Assembly (NCBI RefSeq): GCF_001045555.1
Contig: NZ_LFBU01000001.1
Coordinates: 1-64,000 of the forward strand
Reading direction: 5' to 3'
Length of the DNA stretch: 64,000 nt
Source: Marinobacter subterrani
Lineage (GTDB): Bacteria; Pseudomonadota; Gammaproteobacteria; Pseudomonadales; Oleiphilaceae
Under the pieces are notes generated by a model. It saw nothing but the letters and a program-made list of their open reading frames with translations, made no database searches and was not told where the DNA came from. A program made the translations under genes and the position numbers. Of the stretch, positions 22,781-32,146 are shown piece after piece; the stretch's first letter is position 1; every line of letters begins with the position of its first letter.

Positions 22781-25348
22781 TCAGGCCAGTGGGTCGGCGA
22801 TTGGCAGCTTCAGGGTGAAGGTCGAGCCGTCGCCCGGGCTGGACAGCACTGAAATTTCCCCTCTGTGTTTTTCCACCACCGTTTTGACAAAGGAAAGTCC
22901 GAGCCCGGTGCCATGCACCCCAGCCAGCTCGCTGCTTTTCTGCCGCCGGTAACGGTCGAACAGGAAAGGCAGTTCTTCCGGGTCGATGCCGGAGCCCTCG
23001 TCAGCAATGGCAAGGCAGGCCTGATGACCGGCCTGGAACACCTGGATGCTGACAGTAGACCCGCCAGGGCTGTACTGGACCGCGTTGGTGAGCAGGTTGA
23101 TGACCGCCCGCTCCAGCAACTCCGCGTTACCCCGGAGCCAGAGGTCTTCAGTGCCCTGTAGCTGAAGCTGAATCTGTTTCTCCAGCGCCTGTTCACTGAC
23201 GCTGTCCCGGGCGTTCTCCACGATGGCAAGGAACTCGCACTCGTAGAACCGGGTTTCCGTGAGCTGTTCCGCCCGGGCAAGCTGTACGAACTCCTCCGCC
23301 AGATGATAGCTCCTGCGGGCAAGCCGGCTCAGTTGTTCCAGCTGGCTTTGCTCGATGTGGCTGGGGTCGCGTTTGAGCTGTTCGATCAGGGCCAGTTGGG
23401 AGACCAGCGGCGAGCGGACATCGTGGGAAATGAAGTCGATGGCCTCGCGATGCTGGCGCTGTTGCTCCCGCAGTTCCGAGATGTCGGAAATGTTGGCGAT
23501 GATGCCCTGCTGGTTGCTGTCGGGCAGAGAAAACGGCGCGAAGTGAATCAGGAAGTCCTTGTCACGGATTCTCAGATCCACGGTGCGGCTTTGCCTGAGG
23601 GTCAGGGTGTCGGAGACGGTTTCATGCCAGGGCGGCGTTTCCCTGGGGTCGTGGCCCTCTAGGAGTCGCACCAGAGGCAGGCCGCCCAGGCTCGGCATGG
23701 GTTCCCGGAACCACTCTTCAATGTGGCCGTTGGCGAAGCGGATAACGCCCAGCTCGTCGGTCACGATGATGCCGTCGGGCATCCGTTCAAAGCTCCTGTG
23801 GATGAACTGCTGCATGTGATTCAGCCGGTCGGTGGCAACGCGAACCCGTTCGATCCGTGCGGAGATGTTCTCGCTGTGCCGGGAATTGCGATTTGCCGGT
23901 GCCGTCTGCTCAAGATGCAGCCGTTGAAGGTAGCGCTGAATGGCCTCCCGGCCAAGGTCGTTAGGCAGGGCCAGGCCAAGGTGATAGCGGGTACCTCCCC
24001 GTAAAAGCTGGATCCAGCTTCGGTTGCTGTCGTGTAGCCAGAGCCCGGGTGTCAGGTCTTCCGGGATGTCGGCGGGGCGGAGGTCCTGCCTGGACAGAAC
24101 ATTGCGCTCCTCGGTCAGCAGCCATCCGGTGGGCTGGAAAAGCGCTATGAAATGCTCCAGCAGTTGGGTCGGGTGTCTGCCTGAAGGCGCGGGCAAGGCA
24201 ACCTGGGGGCTTCTCGCCAGGCCATCCAGTTGGCGGTTCAGGAACCTGTTGGTCATGGCAAGGCGAAGACCGCTGGAGATCGGGAAGGCAAGTAAAGGCA
24301 CCAGCATGGCGTTCGCCATGGGTATCCACCACCCAAGTACCCGTAGTGTGAACAGGTAAAGCCCGATGAGCGCAGCCGCACCGGACACACAGGCAATAAG
24401 GGTGCGCGCCGGCCGCAAGGGAGGGAGGGCAAGCGAGTACATCAGAACCATCGCCAGTGCCAGAACAGCCGATACCCACTCCGGTGCCCGGCGCATAAGC
24501 AGGCCCCTGGACTGTGCGGAAAACACATTGGCGTGGAATTCCACGCCAGACATGGGGCGGCTCAGGCCGGAGAACGGGGTTGGCAGTATGTCTCCCAATC
24601 CGGCCGCCGTGGCACCGACAAACACGGTCTTTCCACTGAATCGTTCCGGCGCCGGTGGCTGGCTCAGTACCTGTGCGAACGAATAGCTGGGCAGGGAGCC
24701 GGCGCCTCCGATCAGAGGCACCGCCCGATATTCATCCCGAACGTTCACGTAGGGTGGAATGTTTCTGGCCGCGGGGCTTTCTGGCCCGGCACCCCGGGCG
24801 GCCAGGGCGAGGCTGGGCCAGAGCCGATTGCCAAGGCCGTTGAAAAGATACAGGCCGCGGGCAACGCCGTCACTGTCCAGCTCCACATGGGCATGGCCAA
24901 GCCCGGCTGCCGCCGTGGCGAGGGTGCTGACCGGCAGTTGTTCGCTTAAAAGGTACTGGGAGGTCGGCGGTGACAGGTAAACCGGCAGAATCACATTGCC
25001 GTGATTGCGCATCTGCGCAGCCAGTGCATCGTCGTCTGCCGAGGGTTCTGCGAAGAGTACATCGAACACAATGGTTCTGGCGCCCGCCCGGGTCAGTTTG
25101 TCGATCAGTTCGGCGTGCAGGCTCCGGGGCCACGGCCAGCGGCCCAGACGGTTCAGGCTGGGCTCGTCGATGGTTACCAGAACAACGTTATCCGAGGCGT
25201 TCACCGGGTTGGCGGTGATGGCACGGTCGTACAGCCAGTAATCAAGGCGCTGGGGCAGTGCGGTAAGCTGTATCAGCAAAAGGAGGGCCAGCAGGATCAG
25301 GCCCAGTGTCCAGGGGGTCGTTTTTATTGGCAGCCAATCCCGGTTCAT
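22781..25348 (-). CDS. CHASE2-domain sensor histidine kinase
   Basis: An 855-residue membrane kinase. Residues 13-31 form a membrane helix, about 35-285 a periplasmic CHASE2 domain (LDYWLYDRAI, TIDEPSLNRLGRWPWPR, FDVLFAEPS), and three helices lie between about 290 and 360. A linker region follows, then a PAS domain (about 515-620). HisKA carries the phospho-acceptor in SHDVRSP (H642). The ATPase domain has LTNAVQYSPGG, DEGSGIDPEE and GTGLGL. It is last in an operon with a FecR/LysM protein and an OmpR-type regulator, its probable partner. Confidence 0.9.
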   Translation of the reverse strand: MNRDWLPIKTTPWTLGLILLALLLLIQLTALPQRLDYWLYDRAITANPVNASDNVVLVTIDEPSLNRLGRWPWPRSLHAELIDKLTRAGARTIVFDVLFAEPSADDDALAAQMRNHGNVILPVYLSPPTSQYLLSEQLPVSTLATAAAGLGHAHVELDSDGVARGLYLFNGLGNRLWPSLALAARGAGPESPAARNIPPYVNVRDEYRAVPLIGGAGSLPSYSFAQVLSQPPAPERFSGKTVFVGATAAGLGDILPTPFSGLSRPMSGVEFHANVFSAQSRGLLMRRAPEWVSAVLALAMVLMYSLALPPLRPARTLIACVSGAAALIGLYLFTLRVLGWWIPMANAMLVPLLAFPISSGLRLAMTNRFLNRQLDGLARSPQVALPAPSGRHPTQLLEHFIALFQPTGWLLTEERNVLSRQDLRPADIPEDLTPGLWLHDSNRSWIQLLRGGTRYHLGLALPNDLGREAIQRYLQRLHLEQTAPANRNSRHSENISARIERVRVATDRLNHMQQFIHRSFERMPDGIIVTDELGVIRFANGHIEEWFREPMPSLGGLPLVRLLEGHDPRETPPWHETVSDTLTLRQSRTVDLRIRDKDFLIHFAPFSLPDSNQQGIIANISDISELREQQRQHREAIDFISHDVRSPLVSQLALIEQLKRDPSHIEQSQLEQLSRLARRSYHLAEEFVQLARAEQLTETRFYECEFLAIVENARDSVSEQALEKQIQLQLQGTEDLWLRGNAELLERAVINLLTNAVQYSPGGSTVSIQVFQAGHQACLAIADEGSGIDPEELPFLFDRYRRQKSSELAGVHGTGLGLSFVKTVVEKHRGEISVLSSPGDGSTFTLKLPIADPLA

Positions 25349-25381
25349 GAGCCCTGCTGTGTGTTTCGGTCGATCAAAGGT

Positions 25382-27022
25382 TTATTCCAGGTACAATTCC
25401 CTCCCAGGTCCCCAGCGGCTTTGCAGCGGACCATCAGAAAGAGCTTTCAGGCGCACAAAATACCGCCTTCCGGGAATCAGACGCAAGGCTGCGGTGGTAT
25501 CAGACAGCGTGGCTTCCTTGATGATGTTATTGAATCCCGGCTCTTCCGAGAGTTGCAGGCGGTAATCCGTGGCTGTGTCGACTTTCTCCCAGAACACCCG
25601 TACCTGGCTGTCGATGTAGTTCACGCTGAGGATGCGTACAGGTGGCAGGCTGCCATTCACCACCACTTTGCGCGGCTCGGTCGTGGCCACCGAATTGCCG
25701 CCGGCCTCGGTCACAACCCGCCAGTAGTATTGGCCCGGGCTCAGAGGGCGTGATGGCAGGGCCGAGGTTTCCGGCGCCCATTCGCTAGTGGTGATCAGGT
25801 TGCTGAAGGCTTTGTCTTCGGCGATTTCCACCCGGGCCACTTCGTTATCGCCGTTGAGCTGCCAGCGGAATTCCGGCATGTCATCGTTGACGGTGCCGCC
25901 GTCGGCAGGTGATACCAGCGATGCAGCGCGCGCCTGCAGGTCAACCTTGACCGGCACCACCCCCGGCATTCCGGCGATGCCGCGACTGTCCAGGGCGGCC
26001 AACTGAATCTCATAGCTGCCGTTGTCCAGCAGGCCGATATCAAAGCTGTTGCCGGTCACTCTGCGGCTCTCCACCCAGCGGCCACTGTCGGCCTCGAAGA
26101 TGTCCACCCGGTACATGGGCGCCAGGCTTTCCTGCCAGGTCATGGTTGATGGCAACTGGGTCAGCGTGGGTGGTAGCGGGTTGATTTCCGGCGCGGGCGG
26201 CAGGCGGCGAATTTGCAGACCAGTGTGGCTGTTGGTAGACAGGCTGGCCCCGTACCCGGCGGGAATGCGCTGGGTTTTGCCGGGTGCGCCAAAGTCCACG
26301 ACGCCCTCGGTTACCTGCAGGCGCGTGCCTTCGGGCGAGGCCTGGAGAACAAAGGCCGTGCCACGCACCGCAGCCACGGCAGACGGCGTTTCAATCTCAA
26401 AACGTGCGCCGCCTTCCATGACCGGCTTCACCCGGGTATGGACTTCCCCATGGTTGAGCCGCAGGCGGGTATCGACCATTCCGGCTTTGCCGTACTGGGT
26501 CAGGCGGTTGAATATCAGGCGCGAGTTGGGCGAGATCCGTACTTCCGAGCCGTCGGCCAGTTCGATGGTCGCGGTGCCTGAGGCGGACAGAATCTCGTCA
26601 CCGACCCGGATCAGGGTGTTTTCACTCAGTTGTATCTTGCGGCCGGTGCTGGCGGAAATCAGTTGAACGCTCCCCGAGACGCTGATGGCCTTTGCCGGCT
26701 GGGGCTGTCGCTTGAGCCAGGCCAGGGGAATGCGAATGCTGTCGCCCTCGCCGAGGATAGCGCCGTTACTGATCTTGTTGTACTGCAGCAGTTGCCTGGT
26801 GTGGTAGTTCGGGGCCAGCAGGTCGTTTGCCACCTCGGAGAAACTCTCGCCCGGGTGAAGGGTGTAGATCCACTCCGGCACTGTGCTGGCAGAGGAGGTC
26901 TCGGTATACTGCCCGGCGGACCCGCGGGTGATCGACAGGTCGGCGCTTGCCGGTCCGGCGCAGGCCAGAAGGGCAAGGATCAACAGCAGAACAGGTAGCT
27001 TGGGCGCCGGCGTATCAGTCAT
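25382..27022 (-). CDS. Exported LysM/FecR-domain protein with FN3-like repeats
   Basis: A 546-residue protein. The signal sequence (PVLLLILALLACAGPASA) contains both an AxA cleavage pattern and a possible lipobox-like LLAC. A LysM-like domain follows at about 50-105 (TLHPGESFSEVANDLLAP), then a FecR domain (about 120-250: DGSEVRISPNSRL, GEVHTRVKP, TPSAVAAVRGTAFVL) and several fibronectin-like segments up to the C-terminus (YYWRVVTEAGG, YFVRLKALSDG). It overlaps the regulator by eight bases and precedes the kinase. I infer that it helps the CHASE2 domain sense the cell wall or envelope. Confidence 0.82.
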   Translation of the reverse strand: MTDTPAPKLPVLLLILALLACAGPASADLSITRGSAGQYTETSSASTVPEWIYTLHPGESFSEVANDLLAPNYHTRQLLQYNKISNGAILGEGDSIRIPLAWLKRQPQPAKAISVSGSVQLISASTGRKIQLSENTLIRVGDEILSASGTATIELADGSEVRISPNSRLIFNRLTQYGKAGMVDTRLRLNHGEVHTRVKPVMEGGARFEIETPSAVAAVRGTAFVLQASPEGTRLQVTEGVVDFGAPGKTQRIPAGYGASLSTNSHTGLQIRRLPPAPEINPLPPTLTQLPSTMTWQESLAPMYRVDIFEADSGRWVESRRVTGNSFDIGLLDNGSYEIQLAALDSRGIAGMPGVVPVKVDLQARAASLVSPADGGTVNDDMPEFRWQLNGDNEVARVEIAEDKAFSNLITTSEWAPETSALPSRPLSPGQYYWRVVTEAGGNSVATTEPRKVVVNGSLPPVRILSVNYIDSQVRVFWEKVDTATDYRLQLSEEPGFNNIIKEATLSDTTAALRLIPGRRYFVRLKALSDGPLQSRWGPGRELYLE

Positions 27023-27749
27023 TGGTGAGGGTTTCTGCCTCGGGCGAATCGGCGTCCGGTTCCTGGGCTTTCATGGCCTCCAGGCGGTAGCCGCGCTGGT
27101 AGATGGTCTTGATCCGGAAACCGTTTTCCGGATTGAGGCCCAGCCGCCGGCGCAGACGGCTCATGTGGGTGTCCACGGTGCGGGTGTTGATGTCCCGGGC
27201 CAGGCCCCAGACGCGCTCCAGCAGCATTTCCCGGGTAAGCAGGCGGCCCTGGTTCTGGAACAGAAACAGGGTCAGGTCAAAATCCTTGTCGGTCAGCGTG
27301 AGTTCTCTGCCGTGCAGGGCAATCGTGCGCTGTTGTGTGTTTATTTCAAACGGTCCGTAAAGCAGCAATTCCTTTTCGCTGTCCGGGTTCGTGCGTCTGG
27401 CCAGGGCGTTGATACGCGCCACCAGTTCGGCGGCCCGGGCGGGCTTGGCGAGGTAATCATCAGCGCCGGCATCCAGTGCCCGCACGATGTCGGTTTCGCT
27501 GTCTCTCTGGGTGAGGAACACCACGGGAATCGGCCAGTTTAGCTGCGCCCGGACACTCTCGAGAACGTCGATGCCCGTCATGTCGGGGATCTGCCAATCC
27601 AGGATCAGCAACTCGTAGCTTCGGTGAAATACGGCACTCAGGAAACTCTGACCGGTAGGGAAGCTGTCGCAATGATGACCGCGCTCAGACAGAATTGACT
27701 GGATGTGCTGTGCCTGTTCGGTTTCGTCTTCAAGCAAAGCAATGCGCAT
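27015..27749 (-). CDS. OmpR/PhoB-type response regulator
   Basis: A 244-residue regulator. The receiver domain begins MRIALLEDETEQAQ with phospho-acceptor D51 in LILDWQIPDMTG, K in LAKPARAAEL and T/S in VVFLTQRD. The C-terminal winged helix has LTDKDFDLTLFLF, LLERVWG, RTVDTHMSRLRRRLG and TIYQRGYRL. ATG at 27749 was chosen because the receiver starts there and GGGAGAGG precedes it. It heads the operon with the FecR protein and kinase; targets are unknown. Confidence 0.92.
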   Translation of the reverse strand: MRIALLEDETEQAQHIQSILSERGHHCDSFPTGQSFLSAVFHRSYELLILDWQIPDMTGIDVLESVRAQLNWPIPVVFLTQRDSETDIVRALDAGADDYLAKPARAAELVARINALARRTNPDSEKELLLYGPFEINTQQRTIALHGRELTLTDKDFDLTLFLFQNQGRLLTREMLLERVWGLARDINTRTVDTHMSRLRRRLGLNPENGFRIKTIYQRGYRLEAMKAQEPDADSPEAETLTND

Positions 27750-27862
27750 TAAACCTCTCCCGGGTGTCGCCTTGTTGTTTCCTGGCAGGGTGCAGGCCGA
27801 TAGACGGACTGCCCTGTTATACCTGCCGATTATCACAAAACGTGAATAAGTGTTCAGTATCG

Positions 27863-30046
27863 TTATGTAGACTTGCGTAACGGAATGGCAGGCTTTCCGT
27901 TGTCGTCGTCGAGTGTTTGTCGGCAGCCGGGGAAGTTACTGCAGCCCCAGAACCAGCCTTTTTTACCTTTGCGCCGGACCAGCGGTGAAAAACAGTGTGG
28001 GCAGGGGATGGGCTTCTGGCTGGTGCCATCCTCAGGGCTGGCCTCTTCCAGCGGCCGGGTGCCGCGGCAATCCGGGTAGCGGGTGCAGGCATAGAAGCGC
28101 CCGAACTTGCCGTCTCGCTCGAGCATGGGGGCCCGGCATTTAGGGCAGTGGGGCAGGTTTTCCGGTGCGGCGGTCTCGGGACCCGTGGAGCCGCCCGCTG
28201 GCTGGCCCTGGGGCTGATTCAGAAAGCCGCGAATTTCCTGCTGCAGGGTTGCCAGGAACCTTTTCGGGTCGCCTTCGCCCCGGCGAATGCTCTCCAGGGT
28301 GGCTTCCCACACCGCTGTACGATCCGGCTTGCTGACCGATTCCGGCAAGGCGCTGATCAGTGCCTTGCCTTTGTCGGTGGCGCGTATGTGGCGGCTGTCC
28401 CGGTACAGGTACTCCCGTTTGAACAGGGTGTCGATGATGGCCGCGCGAGTGGCTTCGGTGCCCAGGCCGTCGGTTTCCCGCAGCGTTTTGCGCAGCTCGG
28501 CATCGGTTACAAAACGGGCGATGTTGGTCATCGCCGAGAGCAGGGTGGCATCGGTGAAGTGTTGGGGTGGCTGGGTCTTCCGTTCGGCGATGGCGCTGTC
28601 TTCACAGAGAACCGGCTCGCCTCTCTCCAGCCTGGGCAGCGGGGTTTTCTCCGGCTCAGCGCGCCCTTCCCGGAGTTTTATTTCCAGGGCTTTCCAGCCG
28701 GGCAACAGGATGGCGGTTTCCGTAGCCCGGAAGTGGTGGTCTGCAACCTGTACCGTGAGCTTGCCTTCCCGGTGAACGGCATCGGCTGCGAGCTGCATCA
28801 GGTAGTAGCGGCTGATCAGTCCGTAGATCTTTGCCTCCGCCGCACTGAGCTTGCCGTTGGGGGACGGCCGGCTGGTGGGGATGATGGCATGGTGGGCATC
28901 CACCTGCTTGTCGTTCCAGGCGGCGGTTTTCCGGTTCAGGTCTGCGCCATCGCAGGCCTCCTGGAGATCCGGTGCCACCCGGCCGATCGCCCGAACCACC
29001 TGTTCCCGCTGGCCATAATGCCCCTCCGGCAGATACCGGCAATCGGATCGGGGGTAGGTGATGAGCTGGTGGCGCTCGTACAGATTCTGGGCGGTATCCA
29101 ACACCTCTTTTGCGCCCATCCGGAACAGCCTGCCGGCTTCTATCTGCAGGGCGGACAGGGAAAACGGCAGAGGCGGCGCTTCTGGCCGGTCCCGGAAGCG
29201 GGCTTCGGTGATTTTGCCGGGCCGGCCTTGTACGCTTTCGGCGATCTGTGCGGCGACTTCCCGGCTGAGCAGGCGGTTTTCTTCGTCCAGGTAATCCTGG
29301 AACTGCTCGTTTGGCTGCCAGCGGGCGGTGAAGCTCTGCTGGTCGGCCTCATCTTCCTGGGCCCTGAACCGGGCCTCAACCCGGAAATAGGGCCGGGGCT
29401 GGAAGTCTTCGATGGTGTTGTCCCGTTCCACCACCAGGCCAAGTACCGGGGTCTGCACCCGACCAACGGAATAGACGCCCTGTTCGCCCAGTTGCTGGTA
29501 GCTGAGGGTGTAGAAGCGGGTCAGGTTGATACCATAGAGCCAGTCTGCCCGTTGGCGGGCCAGGGCAGAATGGGACAAGCGGCGGAATTCGCGGTTGTCT
29601 TTTGGCTTCTGGATAGCCCGGGCCACGGCGGCCGGCGTCAGGTCGTTGATCAGAATGCGCTGCACCGGTGCGCTGGCGCCAAAGTAGCGGATCACTTCAT
29701 CGACCAGGAGCTGGCCCTCGCGATCCGGGTCGCCCGCGTGGGTGATGGTGTCGGCCTGGCGGATCAGGGACTCGAGGACTTTGAGTTGCTGGCGTACGCT
29801 GTCCTTGGGCATGACTTGCCATTTTTCGGGAAACAGGGGCAGGTCTTCCTGGCGCCATTTTTTCCAGGCCGGGTTGTAGCGGGCGGGTTCTGCCGGTTCC
29901 AGCAGGTGGCCGATACACCAGCTGACGGTGGCGGCCTGCTCGCCCTGGCCACAGCGTATCCAGCCCTGGCCTTTCTGGTGCGGGCCCGGTAAGGCGGCGG
30001 CGATGGCGCGGCCGAGGCTTGGTTTTTCGGCGATGTACAGGTGCAT
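27863..30046 (-). CDS. topB: DNA topoisomerase III
   Basis: A 727-residue type IA topoisomerase. The Toprim domain starts MHLYIAEKPSLGRAIAAALP, with the acidic motif DPDREGQ. SVGRVQTPVLGLV lies near 193-205. The catalytic tyrosine is Y331 in LITYPRSDCRYLP. Two C-terminal zinc-ribbon repeats follow (CPKCRAPML...CRG and CPHCFSPLV...CRQ). It relaxes and decatenates DNA. It lies 114 bp upstream of the response regulator on the same strand; a separate promoter is likely. Confidence 0.95.
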   Translation of the reverse strand: MHLYIAEKPSLGRAIAAALPGPHQKGQGWIRCGQGEQAATVSWCIGHLLEPAEPARYNPAWKKWRQEDLPLFPEKWQVMPKDSVRQQLKVLESLIRQADTITHAGDPDREGQLLVDEVIRYFGASAPVQRILINDLTPAAVARAIQKPKDNREFRRLSHSALARQRADWLYGINLTRFYTLSYQQLGEQGVYSVGRVQTPVLGLVVERDNTIEDFQPRPYFRVEARFRAQEDEADQQSFTARWQPNEQFQDYLDEENRLLSREVAAQIAESVQGRPGKITEARFRDRPEAPPLPFSLSALQIEAGRLFRMGAKEVLDTAQNLYERHQLITYPRSDCRYLPEGHYGQREQVVRAIGRVAPDLQEACDGADLNRKTAAWNDKQVDAHHAIIPTSRPSPNGKLSAAEAKIYGLISRYYLMQLAADAVHREGKLTVQVADHHFRATETAILLPGWKALEIKLREGRAEPEKTPLPRLERGEPVLCEDSAIAERKTQPPQHFTDATLLSAMTNIARFVTDAELRKTLRETDGLGTEATRAAIIDTLFKREYLYRDSRHIRATDKGKALISALPESVSKPDRTAVWEATLESIRRGEGDPKRFLATLQQEIRGFLNQPQGQPAGGSTGPETAAPENLPHCPKCRAPMLERDGKFGRFYACTRYPDCRGTRPLEEASPEDGTSQKPIPCPHCFSPLVRRKGKKGWFWGCSNFPGCRQTLDDDNGKPAIPLRKST

Positions 30047-30158
30047 GGGGTCTGGTGTTTTGGAATCGGGGTGGGAATGTGGCGCTTTGGCTTTATGCTG
30101 TCAAGGTTCGGGTGGCGGCGGTATGTGTAGTAGACTGAAAACGTTGGGGGAGGCGGCT

Positions 30159-30255
30159 GTGAAGATGGCCGTCCCAAAAGACGCCGTGAACCCATCCATG
30201 GGGGCTTGGTGTTGCCATCCATGGCAACACACACTTTTGGGACGGCCATCTTCAC
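30159..30255. repeat. 97-bp palindromic element with 22-bp perfect inverted ends
   Basis: The left arm (30159-30180) and right arm (30234-30255) are perfect 22-bp inverted repeats, beginning GTGAAGATGGCC. Inside lie two smaller palindromes, CCCAT-CC-ATGGG and TGTTGCCAT-CC-ATGGCAACA. It sits between the divergent topB and bolA genes. It resembles a MITE or BIME-type intergenic repeat; no coding capacity is present. Confidence 0.7.
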
Positions 30256-30321
30256 ACCCGCTTCTGGCCAGGTGCAATTCGCTCACTTTCAACCGAGGTT
30301 GAGCCGTAGGAGTCTCGAAAC

Positions 30322-30675
30322 ATGAAAATCCAGAATGCGATTGAAACCAAACTGAACGACGCATTTGATTCGCGTCTTCTTCAGGTGGAGAACGAGAGCC
30401 ACAAGCACAGTGTGCCGCCGAACTCAGAAACCCATTTCAAGGTGACGCTGGTGTCGCCGGAGTTTGAGGGGCAGATGAAGGTTCGGCGGCATCAGGCGAT
30501 CTACAAGGTGCTGGCCGAGGAGCTGGAAGGCGGGGTGCATGCGTTAGCGCTGCATCTGTATTCTCCGGCGGAATGGGAGGCATCCGGGCAGGCGGTGCCG
30601 GAATCGCCGAATTGTATGGGCGGGTCCAAGAAGGATCCGGTGATGGCGGCACGGATCGCTCGGGGAGAGGGTTAA
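30322..30675 (+). CDS. bolA: BolA-family protein
   Basis: A 117-residue BolA-like regulator. Conserved elements are the starting helix MKIQNAIETKLNDAF, then LQVENESHKHSVPPNSETHF with the Fe-S-binding His and Ser-His pair, FKVTLVSPEFEG and RHQAIYKVLAEEL. BolA proteins partner with monothiol glutaredoxins to bind 2Fe-2S clusters and influence morphology and iron/stress responses. ATG at 30322 follows TAGGAGTC. The stop overlaps the start of the next gene (TAATG). Confidence 0.9.
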   Translation: MKIQNAIETKLNDAFDSRLLQVENESHKHSVPPNSETHFKVTLVSPEFEGQMKVRRHQAIYKVLAEELEGGVHALALHLYSPAEWEASGQAVPESPNCMGGSKKDPVMAARIARGEG

Positions 30676-31298
30676 TGAGTCAGTTTTTCCAGATCCATCC
30701 GGAGACGCCGCAGAAGCGTCTGATCAACCAGGCGGTGGATATTCTTCGTCGCGGCGGGGTGATTGTCTATCCCACGGATTCCGCCTATGCCATTGGCTGT
30801 CACCTGGGTGACAAGCAGGCGGCGGACCGGATCAAGCGGATTCGCAGGCTGGATGACAAGCACAATTTTACGCTGGTGTGCCGGGATCTGTCGGATATCG
30901 GGGTGTATGCCAAGGTGGACAACACCCAGTACCGGTTGCTGAAGAATTTCACGCCGGGCCCCTACACCTTTATTCTCGATGCCACCAGCGAGGTGCCGCG
31001 CCGGTTACTGCATCCCAAGCGCCGCACGGTGGGGGTTCGGGTGCCGGATAATGCCATTGTCCAGGAATTGCTGGGCGAGCTGGGCGAGCCGATCATGAGC
31101 AGTACCCTGATACTGCCCGGCGAAACCGACCCGATGACCGACCCCTACGAAATCCGGGACACTCTGGAGCATGAGCTGGATCTGATTATCGATGGCGGGT
31201 TCTGCGGTATGGAAGCAACCACGGTGGTGGATTTTACAGGCGAGGCGCCGGTGGTGACCCGGGTTGGCAAAGGGGATCCGGCACCTTTCGAAGTCTGA
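30675..31298 (+). CDS. yciO: YciO/Sua5/YrdC-family protein
   Basis: A 207-residue member of the Sua5/YrdC/YciO fold, whose core members make threonylcarbamoyl-AMP for the t6A tRNA modification. Motifs: GGVIVYPTDSAYAIGCHLGD (residues about 25-45), RIRRLDDKHNFTLVCRDL, FTPGPYTFILDAT, KRRTVGVRVPD and EPIMSSTLILPGE. The length fits YciO rather than the longer Sua5; the YciO activity itself is less certain. ATG at 30675 overlaps the bolA stop, so the pair is translationally coupled. Confidence 0.88.
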   Translation: MSQFFQIHPETPQKRLINQAVDILRRGGVIVYPTDSAYAIGCHLGDKQAADRIKRIRRLDDKHNFTLVCRDLSDIGVYAKVDNTQYRLLKNFTPGPYTFILDATSEVPRRLLHPKRRTVGVRVPDNAIVQELLGELGEPIMSSTLILPGETDPMTDPYEIRDTLEHELDLIIDGGFCGMEATTVVDFTGEAPVVTRVGKGDPAPFEV

Positions 31299-31323
31299 CA
31301 CCCGCGACTTCTAAAAGCCGGAA

Positions 31324-31989
31324 TCAGGCCCGGGCGTTCAGGTTAAAAGCGTACGACCGGGTGTTTCCTGCCGCTTCTATCTGCTCGGCGCTTACGGATC
31401 GCCGTAGGGTGTCGTAGCGGTGAACCAGGTCCTGCAGGCCGTTGAACTGCTGGTTATCACTGATCAGGGTATCCAGTAACGGGTTATTGACGCCGTAGGC
31501 CTGGTTGAGTTTCAGCGCGTTGTCCATAAAGTGCAGCGTCGGCTCGTTGACACTCAGGCGGCTGAAGGCGTCCTTGAAGTTTTTGTTCACGTTGAGATCT
31601 TTCTCGATCAGCGTCCTTGTTTTTTCGGCAATTTTCCCATCTACGGCAATACGACCGCTCTCATCCTTGCTCACATTGAGCGCGGTTGCCGGGTGCAGGT
31701 TGTATTCGGCAAGTTTATGCCGCAGCGTTTCCCGCACAAAGGCAAGATCCTGCCCCACGGTCTGCTTGTAGTCGACCAGGGATAGCTTGCGGGATTTCAG
31801 GCGGGCGAGGTCGGCCTGGTTGTTGTCCGAGGGCGTGAAGCGGTCAGCGCCCGGTACCGGCTCGGCTTCGGCTGGTTGGCTCCGGGGCGTGCCGGCAGAG
31901 GCGTCCGCGCCGGTGACTGGGGCCTGGCGTTTTTCCATGGCCTGCTGGAACTGGGTGCTCGCCCGGATCAGAGACGTCAGTAGGGACAT
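31324..31989 (-). CDS. Conserved hypothetical protein
   Basis: A 221-residue soluble, helical protein I do not recognise. No signal peptide or membrane segment. The first about 60 residues are low in complexity (Ala, Pro, Gln, Thr), then a region with LARLKSRKLSLVDYKQTVG, FVRETLRHKLAEYNLHPAT and EKTRTLIEKDLNVNKNFK. ATG at 31989 has a good TCCTCC complement nearby. It is convergent with yciO and divergent from the chemoreceptor; its N-terminal pattern is reminiscent of flagellar/chemotaxis-associated small proteins, but this is only an impression. Confidence 0.7.
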   Translation of the reverse strand: MSLLTSLIRASTQFQQAMEKRQAPVTGADASAGTPRSQPAEAEPVPGADRFTPSDNNQADLARLKSRKLSLVDYKQTVGQDLAFVRETLRHKLAEYNLHPATALNVSKDESGRIAVDGKIAEKTRTLIEKDLNVNKNFKDAFSRLSVNEPTLHFMDNALKLNQAYGVNNPLLDTLISDNQQFNGLQDLVHRYDTLRRSVSAEQIEAAGNTRSYAFNLNARA

Positions 31990-32146
31990 GGGTGGTTTTC
32001 CTCCTTCGGCTTACCCGATTGCGGGCGCCGAACCGTCAGCGTTGGCAATTTCTGGTACTCACCACTCGATTTAGCAGCTTTCGGGCCAACTCTTGCCCTG
32101 CCTTTTTTGCTCCCTGCGCAGTTGATGCTACTGACCTTTCCCGGAT

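Noticed and set aside
22761..22788. Hairpin TGGCCTG...CAGGCCA between the lipoprotein and the CHASE2 kinase
   Set aside because: Only 7 bp with a 14-nt loop and no T-run, and it overlaps the kinase stop; not convincing as a terminator.
26946..27022. FecR/LysM protein as a lipoprotein
   Set aside because: LLAC resembles a lipobox but the -2 residue is atypical and an AxA cleavage site follows; left undecided rather than called.
27995..29992. 665-residue plus-strand open frame
   Set aside because: Fully antisense to topB, which is certain from its catalytic motifs.
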